A DNA stretch of 64,000 bases from Lysobacterales bacterium 15-68-25 (GCA_002279065.1 NCKB01000009.1:1-64000), one strand, 5' to 3'. Shown: positions 28,186 to 41,513, numbered from the stretch's first letter. Translations and numbers: made by a program. The notes: generated by a model from the sequence alone, not told the origin.

Positions 28186-29601
28186 TCAGCGTCCCTGCAA
28201 CGCTCCGTAAGCCGCCAATGCCGCGGCCCGAGACTCGCCCAGATCCACCATCGGCGCCGGATACCCCGAGCGCCGGAGCAGTGACGGATCCTTCCACGGT
28301 TCGTGCCGCAGGGCCAGCACCGCACCGGCCAGCTCGGGCAGCCAGCGCGCCAGGTACTCGCCCTTCGGGTCGAACTTCTGCGACTGGCTCACCGGGTTGA
28401 ACACGCGGAAGTACGGTGCGGCATCGGCGCCGCAACCGGCCACCCACTGCCAGCCCAGCGAATTGTTGGGCAGATCGGCGTCCACCAGCGTGTCCCAGAA
28501 CCAGCGCGCGCCATGGTGCCAGTGCTGGCGCAGGTTCTTGGTCAGGAAACTGGCCACCACCATGCGCACGCGGTTGTGCATCCATCCGGTGTGCCACAGC
28601 TCGCGCATGCCCGCATCCACCAGCGGGATGCCGGTGCGGCCTTGCTGCCAGCGCTCGATCAGCGTGTCGTCGGCCTCGGCCCAGGAAAAGCCGTCGAACT
28701 TCGGATTGAAGTTGGCCGTGTGCGTCTCGGGAAAATGGAACATCAGGTGGTGGGCGAACTCGCGCCAGCCCAGCTCACGCAGGAACGGTTCCAGATCCGG
28801 TCGTGCGCCGTGGCGCGCGGCCAGCAGCTGGTGCAGCCCAGCCTGGATCTGGCGCGGGGATATCTCGCCGAAATGCAGGTGCGGCGAGAGTCGTGAAGTG
28901 CCGTGGCGAGAGGGGATGTCGCGACCTTCGGCGTAGTCGTTCACCGCGCCGTCGACGAACAGCTCCAGCAACTCCTGCGCGCCGCGCTCACCGGGCGTCC
29001 AGGTCTCGGCCATGCCGGCATCCCAGCGGATGCGCGGCAGCAGCCCCAGCGACTCCAGCGACACGCCGCCATCGGCGGTCGCGCCGCGCAGCGGCTGCGG
29101 CACCGGCAGCGGCCCGGACTCGTCGATCAGCGTGCGCAGGTTGCGCCAGAACGGCGTGAACACCCGGTACGGATCGCCGGTCTTGGTCCGTACCTGCCAG
29201 GGTTCGCGCCACAGCGCAGCGTTGAAACTGTGTGCCTCCACGCCCCGATCGCGCAGCGCCTGCTTGATGCGGGTATCACGCTCGATCGCCGCCGGCTCGT
29301 ACAGGCGGTTCCAGTAGACCGCTTCGGCGCCCGTCGCCTCGATCAGCGCGGCCAGCGTCTGCGCGCTGTCGCCGTGGCGCAGGTGAAGTTCGGCGCGATG
29401 GACGTGCAGCGAGGCGCGCAGGGCCCCGAGCGAATGATGCAACCACCATCGGCTGGCCGCCCCGGGCGCCCATTCGCCTTCTTCCTGCGGCGCATGGATG
29501 TAGACCGGCAGCAAGCGCTCGTGGGCGCCACAGGCGGCATGCAGGGCGGGATTGTCGGCCAGCCGCAGATCGCGGCGGAACCAGACGATGGCGAGGGACA
29601 T
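28186..29601 (-). CDS. phrB: Deoxyribodipyrimidine photolyase
   Basis: 471 residues, CPD photolyase/cryptochrome family. N-terminal antenna-binding domain begins IVWFRRDLRLADNPAL; the C-terminal FAD domain has GWREFAHHLMFHFP, MRELWHTGWMHNRVRM and the NNSLGWQWVAGCGADAAPYFRVFNP region. Uses light to split pyrimidine dimers. The start is the ATG at 29601. Standalone gene, downstream of a receiver-domain gene. Confidence 0.94.
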   Translation of the reverse strand: MSLAIVWFRRDLRLADNPALHAACGAHERLLPVYIHAPQEEGEWAPGAASRWWLHHSLGALRASLHVHRAELHLRHGDSAQTLAALIEATGAEAVYWNRLYEPAAIERDTRIKQALRDRGVEAHSFNAALWREPWQVRTKTGDPYRVFTPFWRNLRTLIDESGPLPVPQPLRGATADGGVSLESLGLLPRIRWDAGMAETWTPGERGAQELLELFVDGAVNDYAEGRDIPSRHGTSRLSPHLHFGEISPRQIQAGLHQLLAARHGARPDLEPFLRELGWREFAHHLMFHFPETHTANFNPKFDGFSWAEADDTLIERWQQGRTGIPLVDAGMRELWHTGWMHNRVRMVVASFLTKNLRQHWHHGARWFWDTLVDADLPNNSLGWQWVAGCGADAAPYFRVFNPVSQSQKFDPKGEYLARWLPELAGAVLALRHEPWKDPSLLRRSGYPAPMVDLGESRAAALAAYGALQGR

Positions 29602-29687
29602 GGGAAAACCGGCAGCTCGTCGAGCGAAGGCGGCAAGGGTACGGGCAAAAGGCGTGAGCGGATGCGTGCTGTCCGGCCGAAACCTGC

Positions 29688-30083
29688 TCAGGCCGTACCG
29701 ACGCCCTCGCGACGCGCCAGGGCACGGTGCCGGGCATCATCGATCGCCGTCAGCAACTCGCGGGCACCGAAAGGCTTGGGCAGGAACGCGGCCGTCGCCA
29801 GCGACTCCATTCGTCCCGCTCCGTCGGAAGACATCGCCACCAGCGCCACCTCCGGATGACGCCGCATCACCTCATGGCAGAGCGCTGTACCGATGGCATC
29901 CGATGCATCCACATCCACCACCAGCACGTCCAGTCGATCCAATCCGTGCAGCCGCCGCTCCGCCCCGCGCGCGCCCAGCGCGGTGAGCACGCGGAAGCCG
30001 GCCCGCCCTTCGAGCAGGACGCGCATGGTTTCCAGCACCGACGGATCGTCGTCGACGATCAGGACCGCCCGGGCGGTGTCCAT
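29688..30083 (-). CDS. Stand-alone receiver-domain response regulator
   Basis: 131 residues, a single CheY-like receiver and nothing else. Acidic pair in LIVDDDPS, putative phospho-acceptor Asp in VVDVDASD (about 55), switch serine in VAMSSDG and the conserved Lys in FLPKPFG are all present, so it should be phosphorylatable. No kinase or output domain is adjacent. Lies 86 bp upstream of phrB on the same strand; whether they are linked is unknown. Confidence 0.8.
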   Translation of the reverse strand: MDTARAVLIVDDDPSVLETMRVLLEGRAGFRVLTALGARGAERRLHGLDRLDVLVVDVDASDAIGTALCHEVMRRHPEVALVAMSSDGAGRMESLATAAFLPKPFGARELLTAIDDARHRALARREGVGTA

Positions 30084-30222
30084 CCGACCCCCTCAGCCCG
30101 CGCCCACGGCAGGCACGGTGCACTGCAACAGTCTACCCGCGAGCATTGCTGGCGGGAAACAGGGGGCTCACGACAAACATTTGTTCGAACTAGGAAAAAA
30201 TCCTAACGAAACGAGGCGAATC

Positions 30223-30312
30223 TGGCGGAGAGAGTGGGATTCGAACCCACGGAAGGTTTGACCCTTCGCCGGTTTTCAAGACCGGTGCCTTAAACCGCTC
30301 GGCCATCTCTCC
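30223..30312 (-). tRNA. tRNA-Ser (anticodon TGA)
   Basis: 90 nt with encoded CCA. Acceptor GGAGAGA pairs with TCTCTCC, D-arm CCGAGCGGTTTAAGG, anticodon loop CTTGAAA (UGA), long variable arm of class II serine tRNAs, T-loop GTTCGAATC. No sign of an integrated element at its 3' end. Confidence 0.95.
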
Positions 30313-30430
30313 GTTTTGGATTGTCCGGGGGCATTGCGCTCCCCGCTTCAGACGTCCCGCACGAAACACACCTCGACGGCCGGCTGCCCGCCGTCGCCGA
30401 TGCAACGCCGGCAACAGGTTGCGGATGGTA

Positions 30431-32980
<2,550 letters not shown>

Positions 32981-32981
32981 C

Positions 32982-34322
32982 CTAGACGCCGCCGCGCGCC
33001 TTGCGCCGTGCCTCGCGCAGCGCGGCGAGCTTTTCGCGCAGCTTGATCTCCAACCCACGATCGACGGGCTGGTAGAACTCGGTGCCTAGCAGGGCGTCGG
33101 GCAGCAGTTGCTGATCGAGCGCGATGCCGCCTTCGGCGTCGTGGTCGTACTGGTAGCCCTTGCCGTAGCCCAGGCCCTTCATCAGCTTGGTCGGCGCGTT
33201 GCGCAGGTGCATCGGCACCTCCAGCGTGCCGGTCTGCGCGACCACGGCGCGGGCTTGGTTGTAGGCGGTGTAGGCGGCATTGCTCTTCGGTGCGATGGCC
33301 AGCCAGATCGCCAGCTGCGCCAGACCGAGCTCGCCCTCCGGGCTGCCCAGCCGCTCATAGGTGTCCCACGCGTCCAGCGCCATGCGCCAGGCGCGCGGCT
33401 CGGCCAGGCCGATGTCCTCCACCGCCATGCGGGTGAGGCGCCGGGCCAGGTACAGCGGGTCGCAGCCGCCGTCGAGCATGCGGCACAGCCAGTACACCGC
33501 TGCATCCGGGTCGGACGAGCGCACGGATTTGTGCAGCGCCGAGATCTGGTCGTAGAACTGCTCGCCGCCCTTGTCGAAACGGCGCGTGCGGTCGGCCAGC
33601 ACCTGCTCCAGCGTGGCCTGGTCGATCCGTCCGTCCTGGGCCAGCTCGGCGGCGATCTCCAGCAGGGTGAGCGCGCGGCGCACGTCGCCGTCGGCGGCCT
33701 CGGCGATCAGCCGCAGTGCGTCGTCAGGGACGGTAAGCCCCTGCCCGCCCAGCCCGCGCTCTCCATCTTCCAGCGCGCGTTGCAGGGCCTGCACGATGTC
33801 CTCGGGCGAGAGCGCCTCCAGCACGTGCACGCGGCAACGCGACAGCAGCGCCGAGTTCAGTTCGAACGAAGGGTTCTCGGTGGTGGCACCGACGAACAGG
33901 ATCACCCCGCGCTCGATGTGCGGCAGGAAGGCGTCCTGCTGTGCTTTGTTGAAGCGGTGCACCTCGTCCACGAACAGCACGGTGCGCCGCCCCTGCGCGA
34001 AGTTGGCTTCCGCCTCGGCCAGCGCCTTGCGCACCTCGGGCAGGCCGGACATCACCGCCGAGATGGCGCGGAAATCGGCATCGGCGTAGCGCGCCACCAG
34101 CAGGGCCAGGGTGGTCTTGCCGCAGCCCGGCGGTCCCCACAGCACCATCGAGTGCACCCGTCCGGCTTCCAGTGCCCGCCGCAGCGGCTTGCCTGGCCCG
34201 ACCAGACGCTGCTGGCCCACCACCTCATCGAGACTGCGGGGACGCATGCGCTCGGCCAGGGGCCTGAGGGCGTCGGGCTCGGCGAACAAACCGCCGTCGG
34301 GGGTCAGGGAGGAGCGTGACAT
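32982..34322 (-). CDS. rarA: Replication-associated recombination protein A
   Basis: 446-residue AAA+ ATPase (RarA/MgsA) acting at stalled forks. Walker [16 protein letters not shown], Walker [14 protein letters not shown], sensor [21 protein letters not shown], then the tetramerisation C-terminus with [14 protein letters not shown] and [18 protein letters not shown] region. The ATG at 34322 is chosen by homology; the frame extends upstream without merit. In many relatives lolA is the immediate upstream neighbour; here two genes intervene. Confidence 0.95.
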   Translation of the reverse strand: MSRSSLTPDGGLFAEPDALRPLAERMRPRSLDEVVGQQRLVGPGKPLRRALEAGRVHSMVLWGPPGCGKTTLALLVARYADADFRAISAVMSGLPEVRKALAEAEANFAQGRRTVLFVDEVHRFNKAQQDAFLPHIERGVILFVGATTENPSFELNSALLSRCRVHVLEALSPEDIVQALQRALEDGERGLGGQGLTVPDDALRLIAEAADGDVRRALTLLEIAAELAQDGRIDQATLEQVLADRTRRFDKGGEQFYDQISALHKSVRSSDPDAAVYWLCRMLDGGCDPLYLARRLTRMAVEDIGLAEPRAWRMALDAWDTYERLGSPEGELGLAQLAIWLAIAPKSNAAYTAYNQARAVVAQTGTLEVPMHLRNAPTKLMKGLGYGKGYQYDHDAEGGIALDQQLLPDALLGTEFYQPVDRGLEIKLREKLAALREARRKARGGV

Positions 34323-34534
34323 CCGGCGATGATAAGACAAGGCACCGGCCCGTCCGGGACGCCAATACATGAAACAGGCGACACCCGACAGCAACGGGAC
34401 CAGCCGGTATCATTGGGCGTTCGAAAACCCACCTTCCGGACCGGATCCCATGCCTGGATCGCCGAGCCTGACTTCAACCTGCCAGTCTGGCACCCGGACG
34501 TCGCGCCCAGCGGGGCAGGAGGTCTGATCGAGGC

Positions 34535-37500
34535 ATGAGTGCACGAACGGGGGGCGTCCGCCAAAGGTGGTCGTGGTTGTTGCTGGTGCTGATCTGGGTC
34601 GGGGCGACTTCGCCGCTGCTGGCCCGGGACAATGACCCGTGGGCGCCATTCCTCACTCCCTGGTTCGAGCGCGTCGGCACCACCGACGGCCTGCCCCACT
34701 CGGTCACCACCGCGCTGGCGCAGGATTCGCTCGGAGTGGTGTGGATCGGCACGATGGGGGGGCTGGTCCGCTACGACGGTTTCCGGATGCAGGTGTTCGA
34801 CGGCAACCGGGCCCCGGATGCGCTGCACGATGCCTACGTGCGCACCCTGCTGCCCCTGCCCGGTGGCGACCTGCTGGTGGGCACCAACTCCGGCGGACTG
34901 GCCCGCTTCGAGTCGAGGACCGGCCGGTTCCACAACTACCCCATCGGCCCCGGCGGCCTCTCCGACCCCAAGATCTACGATCTCGCGGATGACGGGCACG
35001 GCGGGGTGTGGATCGCGACCGACCGCGGCATCGACCATCTCGATCTGGCCTCGGGCCGGATCACGTCGCTGCCGATCGGCGCCGCGGCGGCTCCGCGGAA
35101 CTTCAGCGTGCTGCAGGATCGCAGGGGCAACCTGTGGCTGGGCAACGATCGTGGCTTGTTCGTCCGCCGCGCCGGAGCCGCGACCTTCAACCGCGTGGAC
35201 GATGCCGATCCGGACATTTCCACCGTCCTGCACAATCAGGTCTGGGCGCTGCATGAAGACCGCGAGGGCCGACTGTGGGTAGGCAGCGGCCAGACCGGTG
35301 CGGTCTACCGCAACCCGGACGGCCACTGGCACGCCGTACCCGGCTTCAGCCCGTCGGCGCAGCGGCGCAATTTTTCCACCATTCGCCACTTCGCCGAGTC
35401 GGACACGGGCGAGGAATGGATCGCCACCGACGGCGAGGGCGTGCTGGTTTACACCGCCGGCGAACCGACCCTGGGACGGATGGTCCACGACCCGGCCATC
35501 GCCTCCTCGCTGCCGGGTGACTCGATCCGCGATCTGCTGTTCGACAGCTCGGGCAACCTATGGGCTGCCACCGACCTCGGCGCGGCCCACACCAACACCC
35601 GGGCCAAGATGGTGTGCTCGCTGCTGCCCTCGCCGCTCGCCCGGTTCGGCCTGTCCGAGAGCAATGTGCAGGGCATCCTGATCGACAGCCGCCAGCGCAT
35701 CTGGCTAGGCCTCGGCAACGGCCACATCGATCTCATCGACCTCAGGCAGGGCCGGCTGCAGCACCTCACCCTGACCGGCTCGCAGGGCCACCGCGACGTG
35801 CTGACGTTCACCGAGACGCCGGACGGCACGATCTGGGTCGGCACGCTGGGGCTGGCCAGGATCAACCCGGATACCCTCCAGGTCACCAGCGATGTCCTGC
35901 CACCACTGGCCGGGCAGCCGATCCTGAGCCTGACCCATGTGGACGGGTTCCTGCTGATGGGAACCTATAGCGGCGTCTACCGATACAGCCTGGCCACGGG
36001 ACGACTCGAACACTTCGGCCACGACCCCGCCGACCCGACCTCGCTGGCCAGCAACACGGTGCGCTACATCGCCCGGGTGGACGACAAGATCTGGTACGCC
36101 ACCACCGCCGGCATCAGCGTCGCGGATCGGGCCGGCGACGACCGCGGATTCCGCAACATCCGCCAGCGCCAGGAAGACCCTGCCGGCCTGCCGGACGATT
36201 ACATCGGCTCGATCGCCAAGGATGGGCGCGGCAATCTCTGGCTCGCCACCTTCGGCGGCGTGGCCGAGCTTCCGGGCGGCACGCTCGGCCCGGAGCCCAG
36301 GTTCAGGACCTTCGACACCGCCTCGGGCCTGTCCAGCGACAAGGCGAACGCCGTACGTCCGGATGACCGCGGACACGTATGGACCAGTCTGTCCAACGGC
36401 ATCGCGGTGATCGACGGCGCTACCGGCGCAGTCCACAACCTCGGCGCGCGCGACGGGCTGCATATCCAGAGCTACATCTACCTCGCCACCGCGCGCGCGC
36501 CCGATGGTTCGCTGCTGTTCGGCGGACAGGGCGGACTGACCCTGGTCCGCGAGCACGCACTGGACGAGAAACCCGCCAAGGTGCCGCCGCCGTCGGTCAC
36601 CTCCGCCCGCGTGGGCGGAAAGGCCGTGGCGCCGGGTGCCCTGCCCCGTCCCGGGGAAGCGCTCACCATCGACAACGGACATCGCGGGCTGCAGCTGGGC
36701 TTCGCCTTGCTCGATTACCGTGCCCCGCTGGAGACGCATTACAGCTATCGGATGGAAGGATTCGACGACGGCTGGACGGACATTCCCGTCGGCTCGCCAC
36801 CCACCGCGGTCTACACCAACCTGCCGCATGGCCGGTACACGCTGCGCTTGCGGGCCAGCACGCGCGGCATGTTCCCGACGACCGTCGAATCCGACCTGGG
36901 GGTGGTCGTGCAGCCCCGCTGGTACGAGACCATCTGGCTGCGCACTCTCGCCGTGCTGGCCGGCATCGCCGCCGTGTTCGCCCTGGTGCACCTGCGCACG
37001 CTTTACCTGAGGCGCCAGGCCAAGCGCTTGCAGCGCCAGGTCGACGAACGCACCCGTGACCTGCAGGACGCGAACGCCCGGCTGGACAAGCTGGCCGGCA
37101 CCGACGAACTCACCGGCGTCTACAACCGCCGCCGCTTCCTCGCGCTCGCCGAGGGCGTGCGCGTGCTGTCGGCCGAGGGCCAGGCCTGCCTCGCGGTGCT
37201 GGACCTGGATCGCTTCAAGGAAATCAACGACAGCTACGGCCACCTCGCCGGCGATGCGGTGATCCGCGCGATGACCGACGTCATCGTCAGTCAGTGCCGT
37301 CCGGGCGACCTGGTCGGGCGCTATGGCGGCGAGGAGCTGGTGATCTGCCTGCCCGACTGCACCGCGACGGAAGCGATGCGGGCAGCCGGTCGTATCCGCG
37401 AGGCCCTGGCGCAGACCGAGGTCCACCATGAGGGACACCGCATCCGGGTCACCACCAGCATCGGCGTGGCCGCCATCCATCGGCAGGAGAGCATGGCGCA

Positions 37501-37579
37501 ATGGCTGGCACGCGCCGACGCCGCGCTCTACGAAGCCAAGCGCCGCGGTCGCAACTGCGTGGTGCTGGCCGGGGACTGA
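34535..37579 (+). CDS. Beta-propeller sensor diguanylate cyclase
   Basis: 1014 residues. Signal/anchor at 10-30, a periplasmic two-component-regulator beta-propeller (about 45-690; repeated IWVGT-type and WIGTMGGLVRYDG-type blades), a Y_Y_Y domain (about 720-790, YSYRMEGFDDGWTDI), one membrane helix (about 800-822), a short coiled coil and a GGDEF domain (856-1014). The active loop is GGEEL at 931-935, a functional variant, and the product-inhibition I-site RPGD (922-925) is intact. It should make c-di-GMP in response to a periplasmic, possibly carbohydrate, signal. Inserted between rarA and lolA together with the YoaK-like gene. Confidence 0.92.
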   Translation: MSARTGGVRQRWSWLLLVLIWVGATSPLLARDNDPWAPFLTPWFERVGTTDGLPHSVTTALAQDSLGVVWIGTMGGLVRYDGFRMQVFDGNRAPDALHDAYVRTLLPLPGGDLLVGTNSGGLARFESRTGRFHNYPIGPGGLSDPKIYDLADDGHGGVWIATDRGIDHLDLASGRITSLPIGAAAAPRNFSVLQDRRGNLWLGNDRGLFVRRAGAATFNRVDDADPDISTVLHNQVWALHEDREGRLWVGSGQTGAVYRNPDGHWHAVPGFSPSAQRRNFSTIRHFAESDTGEEWIATDGEGVLVYTAGEPTLGRMVHDPAIASSLPGDSIRDLLFDSSGNLWAATDLGAAHTNTRAKMVCSLLPSPLARFGLSESNVQGILIDSRQRIWLGLGNGHIDLIDLRQGRLQHLTLTGSQGHRDVLTFTETPDGTIWVGTLGLARINPDTLQVTSDVLPPLAGQPILSLTHVDGFLLMGTYSGVYRYSLATGRLEHFGHDPADPTSLASNTVRYIARVDDKIWYATTAGISVADRAGDDRGFRNIRQRQEDPAGLPDDYIGSIAKDGRGNLWLATFGGVAELPGGTLGPEPRFRTFDTASGLSSDKANAVRPDDRGHVWTSLSNGIAVIDGATGAVHNLGARDGLHIQSYIYLATARAPDGSLLFGGQGGLTLVREHALDEKPAKVPPPSVTSARVGGKAVAPGALPRPGEALTIDNGHRGLQLGFALLDYRAPLETHYSYRMEGFDDGWTDIPVGSPPTAVYTNLPHGRYTLRLRASTRGMFPTTVESDLGVVVQPRWYETIWLRTLAVLAGIAAVFALVHLRTLYLRRQAKRLQRQVDERTRDLQDANARLDKLAGTDELTGVYNRRRFLALAEGVRVLSAEGQACLAVLDLDRFKEINDSYGHLAGDAVIRAMTDVIVSQCRPGDLVGRYGGEELVICLPDCTATEAMRAAGRIREALAQTEVHHEGHRIRVTTSIGVAAIHRQESMAQWLARADAALYEAKRRGRNCVVLAGD

Positions 37580-37583
37580 GCCG

Positions 37584-38273
37584 TCAGTCCGGCTCGCCGG
37601 GGGGGGCACTGCGCATCATCGCGTAATGCCGGTAGACCGCGTAGGCCAGTCCGACCAGTCCGGTGAGCGTGGCGGGGATCAGCAGCACGCGTTCGCCCAT
37701 GCGAGCGAAGCCCAGCGTGCCGAGTATCGCGCCGATGATGAAATGGCTGGCCACCAGCACGCAGACGTGGATACGCAGCATGTCGACCTCGAGCCCGCGC
37801 AGGCGCTGGCCCAGGTAGATGCCAAGGTCGGTGAAGATGCCCGAGACGTGCGTGGTACGGAACGTGGCGCCGCTGTAGGTACTGACCATGGCGTTCTGCA
37901 GCCCGCAGGCGGTCGACGCCAGGTAGATCCCGAGGTCATGGTGGCCGGCGATCAGCGGCATCGCCGCGAACAGCAGCACCGATTCCATCATCAGCACCAC
38001 GCCATAGCGCCGGCCGAGCTGCAGGGTGCGCTGCTGCACGATGAAGCCGCTGGCCATGGCTCCGCCCAGGAACGACAGGATCGCCATGCCCCAGTGCATG
38101 ACCTCGCCCAGGTCAAGCCGTGCCACGGCAAGACCCAGCTCGGTGCTGGTACCGGTGAGGTGGGTGATCGGCTGATGGCGGAAGCACAGGTAGCCGACCG
38201 AATTGATGCAGCCTGCGACCAGCGCCAGCAGTCCGCCGCCGATCCAGGCCCAACGCGGCAGCTGTCGCAACAT
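37584..38273 (-). CDS. YoaK/DUF1275 family membrane protein
   Basis: 229 residues with about six helices. Matches DUF1275: AGCINSVGYLCFRHQPITHLTG near the N-terminus, then helices ending in YAVYRHY. Function unknown; sometimes described as a small permease-like family. Convergent with the diguanylate cyclase (4-bp gap) and 10 bp downstream of lolA. Confidence 0.85.
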   Translation of the reverse strand: MLRQLPRWAWIGGGLLALVAGCINSVGYLCFRHQPITHLTGTSTELGLAVARLDLGEVMHWGMAILSFLGGAMASGFIVQQRTLQLGRRYGVVLMMESVLLFAAMPLIAGHHDLGIYLASTACGLQNAMVSTYSGATFRTTHVSGIFTDLGIYLGQRLRGLEVDMLRIHVCVLVASHFIIGAILGTLGFARMGERVLLIPATLTGLVGLAYAVYRHYAMMRSAPPGEPD

Positions 38274-38283
38274 GACGGGAGCT

Positions 38284-38943
38284 TCAGTCCTTGATCGGCT
38301 GGGTGGTGAGCACCGGCGCGTCGCCGATCACGTCGGCACCCGGCGGCGGGGTGAAGTTGAAGGTGCTGTCCGGGATGGGCGCGTTGCGCTTCCAGTCGGA
38401 GAACCGGATCTGCGTGGTGGCGCCGAGCTGGTCACGGAACACCATTTCGTCCAGGCCATCTTCACCGAAGCCGAGCTCTGCATGGTCGAACTGTGGGTCC
38501 TTTGCCTTCGAGGTGAGGCGCAGCCACAGCAGTCCGTCATGCTCGCCTTCCTCGGTCACCGTGAACTCCCGGTCCATCCGCTTGACGTCGGTGAGCACGG
38601 TGAGCGGACTGTGCGACTCGGCGCTGCTCTGCGTGCGCACGGTCACCTGCTCCAGCTCCGGGTCGTACAACCACACGCGGCTGCCGTCGGCGACGATGGT
38701 CTGCTTGTAGGGCGCCAGCGTGTCCCAGCGAAACTGCCGCGGCGCCTCCAGCGCCAGGGTGCCGGAGCTGGTCTTGCCGTCGCGGCCGTTGGGATCGGTC
38801 AGGGTCTGGGTGAAGCGGCCGGTGAGCGAGTGCAGGTCGCGCGCGAAGGCGTCGAGCCGGGCACGCGCCGTGTCGGCGGCCTGCGCCGCGCCGGCCACGG
38901 CCAGCGCGATCACGACGAGGGCGGAAGAAGCAAAGCGGTTCAT
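38284..38943 (-). CDS. lolA: Outer-membrane lipoprotein carrier LolA
   Basis: 219 residues with signal peptide (MNRFASSALVVIALAVAGAAQA). Periplasmic chaperone moving lipoproteins from LolCDE to LolB. Family features: LTGRFTQTLTDPNGR, LEAPRQFRWDTLAPYKQTIVADGSRVWLYDPEL, and RFSDWKRNAPIPDSTFNFTPPPGADVIG at the end. Follows ftsK by 75 bp, the standard ftsK-lolA order. Confidence 0.94.
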   Translation of the reverse strand: MNRFASSALVVIALAVAGAAQAADTARARLDAFARDLHSLTGRFTQTLTDPNGRDGKTSSGTLALEAPRQFRWDTLAPYKQTIVADGSRVWLYDPELEQVTVRTQSSAESHSPLTVLTDVKRMDREFTVTEEGEHDGLLWLRLTSKAKDPQFDHAELGFGEDGLDEMVFRDQLGATTQIRFSDWKRNAPIPDSTFNFTPPPGADVIGDAPVLTTQPIKD

Positions 38944-39018
38944 GGCGGCCTGGCGTGGGAAAAGTGCGGGAAAGTCTGGCGGGCGCTGGCTTAATGGCGG
39001 GGCAAGGCCACCGCCACC

Positions 39019-41349
39019 CTACTTCGGTGGTGGCGGCGCCAGCACCTCGCGGTTGCCGTTGTGCTGCGGTGCGCTGACCACGCCGTCGGCCTCCATCTGC
39101 TCGATCAGCCGCGCGGCCCGGTTGTAGCCGATGCGCAGGTGGCGCTGCACGCCGGAGATGGACGCGCGCCGGGTCTGCGTGACGATGGCCACGGCCTTGT
39201 CGTACAGCTGGGTGTCGGCGTCGCCGCCCTCTTCCCCGTCCTGCGGCAGGCCCGACTCGTTGATGAACTTGCCATCGGCCGTGGCCTGCACCTCTTCCAG
39301 CACGCCCTCGACGTACTGCGGTGCGCCCTGCGCCTTGAGCCAGGCGACCACGTTGTGCACCTCGTGGTCGTCGACGAAGGCGCCGTGCACGCGCTCCGGC
39401 GCGGCGGTGCCTGGCGGCAGGTAGAGCATGTCGCCGTGGCCGAGCAGGGCTTCGGCGCCGGACTGGTCCAGGATCGTGCGCGAGTCGATCTTGCTCGACA
39501 CCTGGAACGCGATGCGGGTCGGGATGTTGGCCTTGATCAGGCCGGTGATCACGTCCACCGAGGGGCGCTGCGTGGCCAGCACCAGGTGCACGCCGGCGGC
39601 GCGCGCCTTCTGCGCCAGGCGGGCGATCAGTTCCTCCACCTTCTTGCCGACGATCATCATCATGTCGGCGAACTCGTCGATGATCACGACGATGTACGGC
39701 AGCGGCTCCAGCGGCTCGGCCGCCAGGTTCGGCATTTCCGGGTTGGGCCGGAACAGTGGGTCCAGCAGCGGCTGGCCGGCCTTGTCGGCCTCGGTCACCT
39801 TCTTGTTGAAGCCGGCGAGGTTGCGCACCCCGACCGCGGCCATCAGTTTGTAGCGGCGCTCCATCTCGGCGACGCACCAGCGCAGTGCGTTGGCCGCCTC
39901 CTTCATATCGGTCACCACCGGGGCCAGCAGGTGCGGGATGCCCTCGTAGACGCTGAGCTCCAGCATCTTCGGGTCGATCATGATCATCCGCACGTCTTTC
40001 GGGCTGGCCTTGTACAGGAGGCTCAGCACCATCGCGTTGACCGCCACCGACTTGCCCGAACCGGTGGTGCCTGCCACCAGCAGGTGCGGCATCTTGGCCA
40101 GGTCGGCGACGGTGGGACGACCGCCGATGTCCTTGCCCAGCGCCAGCGTCAGCGGCGACTTCATCGCGTCGTATTTGTCCGAGCGCAGGATCTCGGACAG
40201 GTAGACGATCTGCTTCTTGGCGTTCGGGATCTCCAGGCCGATCACGTTCTTGCCTGGGATCACGTCGACCACGCGCACGCTGACCACCGACAGGCCGCGT
40301 GCGATGTCCTTGTCCAGGCTGGATACCTGCGAACCGCGCACACCCGCAGCAGGCTCCAGCTCGAAACGGGTGATCACCGGACCGGGATAGACGCCGACCA
40401 CCTTGGCCTCGATGCGGAAGTCCTTGAGCTTGAGCTCGACCTGGCGCGACAGCACCTCGAGCGTCTCTTCCGAATAGCCCGGCCCCTGCGGCGGCGCCTC
40501 ATCCAGCAGTGAAAGCGGCGGCAGCTCGCCCGGCTGGGCGGCGCCGACGAACAGCGGGATCTGGGTTTCCTGACGCGCGCGGTCGCTCTTGGCCACCGGC
40601 GTCGGCGGCGCCTCGATACGCACCGGCTCGCGCCTGGCCTGCTTGACCGCCTCGGTCTTCTTGACCGCCTCGCGCTCGACACGGGCCTGGCGCGCCGCGC
40701 GCACTTCCGGCGCCTTGCGCAGCTTGCCGCCGAGCCAGCCGGCCATGCGCAGGGTGGCCTGGCCGGTCCAGTCCATCAGGCGAAACCACGAAAGCCCGGT
40801 CGCCAGCGTCACCGCCACCAGGAACAGCGCCAGCAGCAGCAGCGGCGCACCGGTGGAACCGAGCGCATTGAGCAACGCGTTGCCAAGCCACTGCCCGGTG
40901 ATGCCGCCCACACCCTGCGGCATGACGGTATCCGGCCGACGGGCATTGATCGCGAACAGGGCCGGCAGGGTGATGAAGAAGAACACGAAGCCGATCAGTC
41001 GCAGCGACGGCTCCCACGGATGCACGCTGCGCTCGCCGCGATGGCGCAGCACCTGTACGCCGAGCACCAGCAGCAGCAGCGGGAACGCGTACGACACCAG
41101 GCCGAAGATGTAGCGCAGCAGGTTGGCGATGTTGGCGCCGATCGCACCGCCGAAGTTGCGCGCGTGCTCGATGGTGCCGACGTGGCCCCAACTCGGATCC
41201 TGCTCGTTGTAACTGAACAGGCAGACCAGCAGGTACAGCGCCAGCGGCAGCAGCAGCAGGGCACCGGCCTCGCGCAGCCGACGCTTGAGCTCGTCGCTGA
41301 GGGCCGGCGTGGGACTCTTGGCTTTCTTGACGTTCGCGCTACGCGCCAC
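39019..41349 (-). CDS. ftsK: DNA translocase FtsK
   Basis: 776 residues. Septal DNA pump aiding chromosome dimer resolution. Four N-terminal membrane helices (up to about residue 200), a short linker, then the motor: Walker [17 protein letters not shown], Walker [36 protein letters not shown], and the C-terminal gamma winged helix ([23 protein letters not shown]) that reads KOPS. The linker is much shorter than in E. coli. The GTG at 41349 has GGGAAG nine nt upstream; a TTG twelve codons earlier is less likely. Confidence 0.95.
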   Translation of the reverse strand: MARSANVKKAKSPTPALSDELKRRLREAGALLLLPLALYLLVCLFSYNEQDPSWGHVGTIEHARNFGGAIGANIANLLRYIFGLVSYAFPLLLLVLGVQVLRHRGERSVHPWEPSLRLIGFVFFFITLPALFAINARRPDTVMPQGVGGITGQWLGNALLNALGSTGAPLLLLALFLVAVTLATGLSWFRLMDWTGQATLRMAGWLGGKLRKAPEVRAARQARVEREAVKKTEAVKQARREPVRIEAPPTPVAKSDRARQETQIPLFVGAAQPGELPPLSLLDEAPPQGPGYSEETLEVLSRQVELKLKDFRIEAKVVGVYPGPVITRFELEPAAGVRGSQVSSLDKDIARGLSVVSVRVVDVIPGKNVIGLEIPNAKKQIVYLSEILRSDKYDAMKSPLTLALGKDIGGRPTVADLAKMPHLLVAGTTGSGKSVAVNAMVLSLLYKASPKDVRMIMIDPKMLELSVYEGIPHLLAPVVTDMKEAANALRWCVAEMERRYKLMAAVGVRNLAGFNKKVTEADKAGQPLLDPLFRPNPEMPNLAAEPLEPLPYIVVIIDEFADMMMIVGKKVEELIARLAQKARAAGVHLVLATQRPSVDVITGLIKANIPTRIAFQVSSKIDSRTILDQSGAEALLGHGDMLYLPPGTAAPERVHGAFVDDHEVHNVVAWLKAQGAPQYVEGVLEEVQATADGKFINESGLPQDGEEGGDADTQLYDKAVAIVTQTRRASISGVQRHLRIGYNRAARLIEQMEADGVVSAPQHNGNREVLAPPPPK

Positions 41350-41439
41350 CGGTTCGGACTTCCCTGGATGAGAGCATCCGCCCAAGTCTACACAGGCGGC
41401 CCACCCTTCAGAAGCGCGCGGAACCGGTCATGGGCCACG

Positions 41440-41468
41440 AAAAAGGGCCGGACCCGAGGGTCCGGCCC
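41440..41468 (-). terminator. Rho-independent terminator of ald
   Basis: GGGCCGGACCC-TC-GGGTCCGGCCC (minus strand), perfect 11-bp stem, followed by TTTTT. It lies 46 bp after the ald stop and upstream of ftsK. Confidence 0.88.
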
Positions 41469-41513
41469 CGATGCGACGACCGGCGCGGGCCGGCCATCGT
41501 CAGGTTCGCGGGA

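Noticed and set aside
30223..30312. Second integration site at tRNA-Ser
   Set aside because: No integrase, repeat of the tRNA 3' end or compositional shift is seen next to it.
35705..37609. 634-residue minus-strand frame opposite the diguanylate cyclase
   Set aside because: Antisense shadow; no ribosome-binding site and no recognisable motif.
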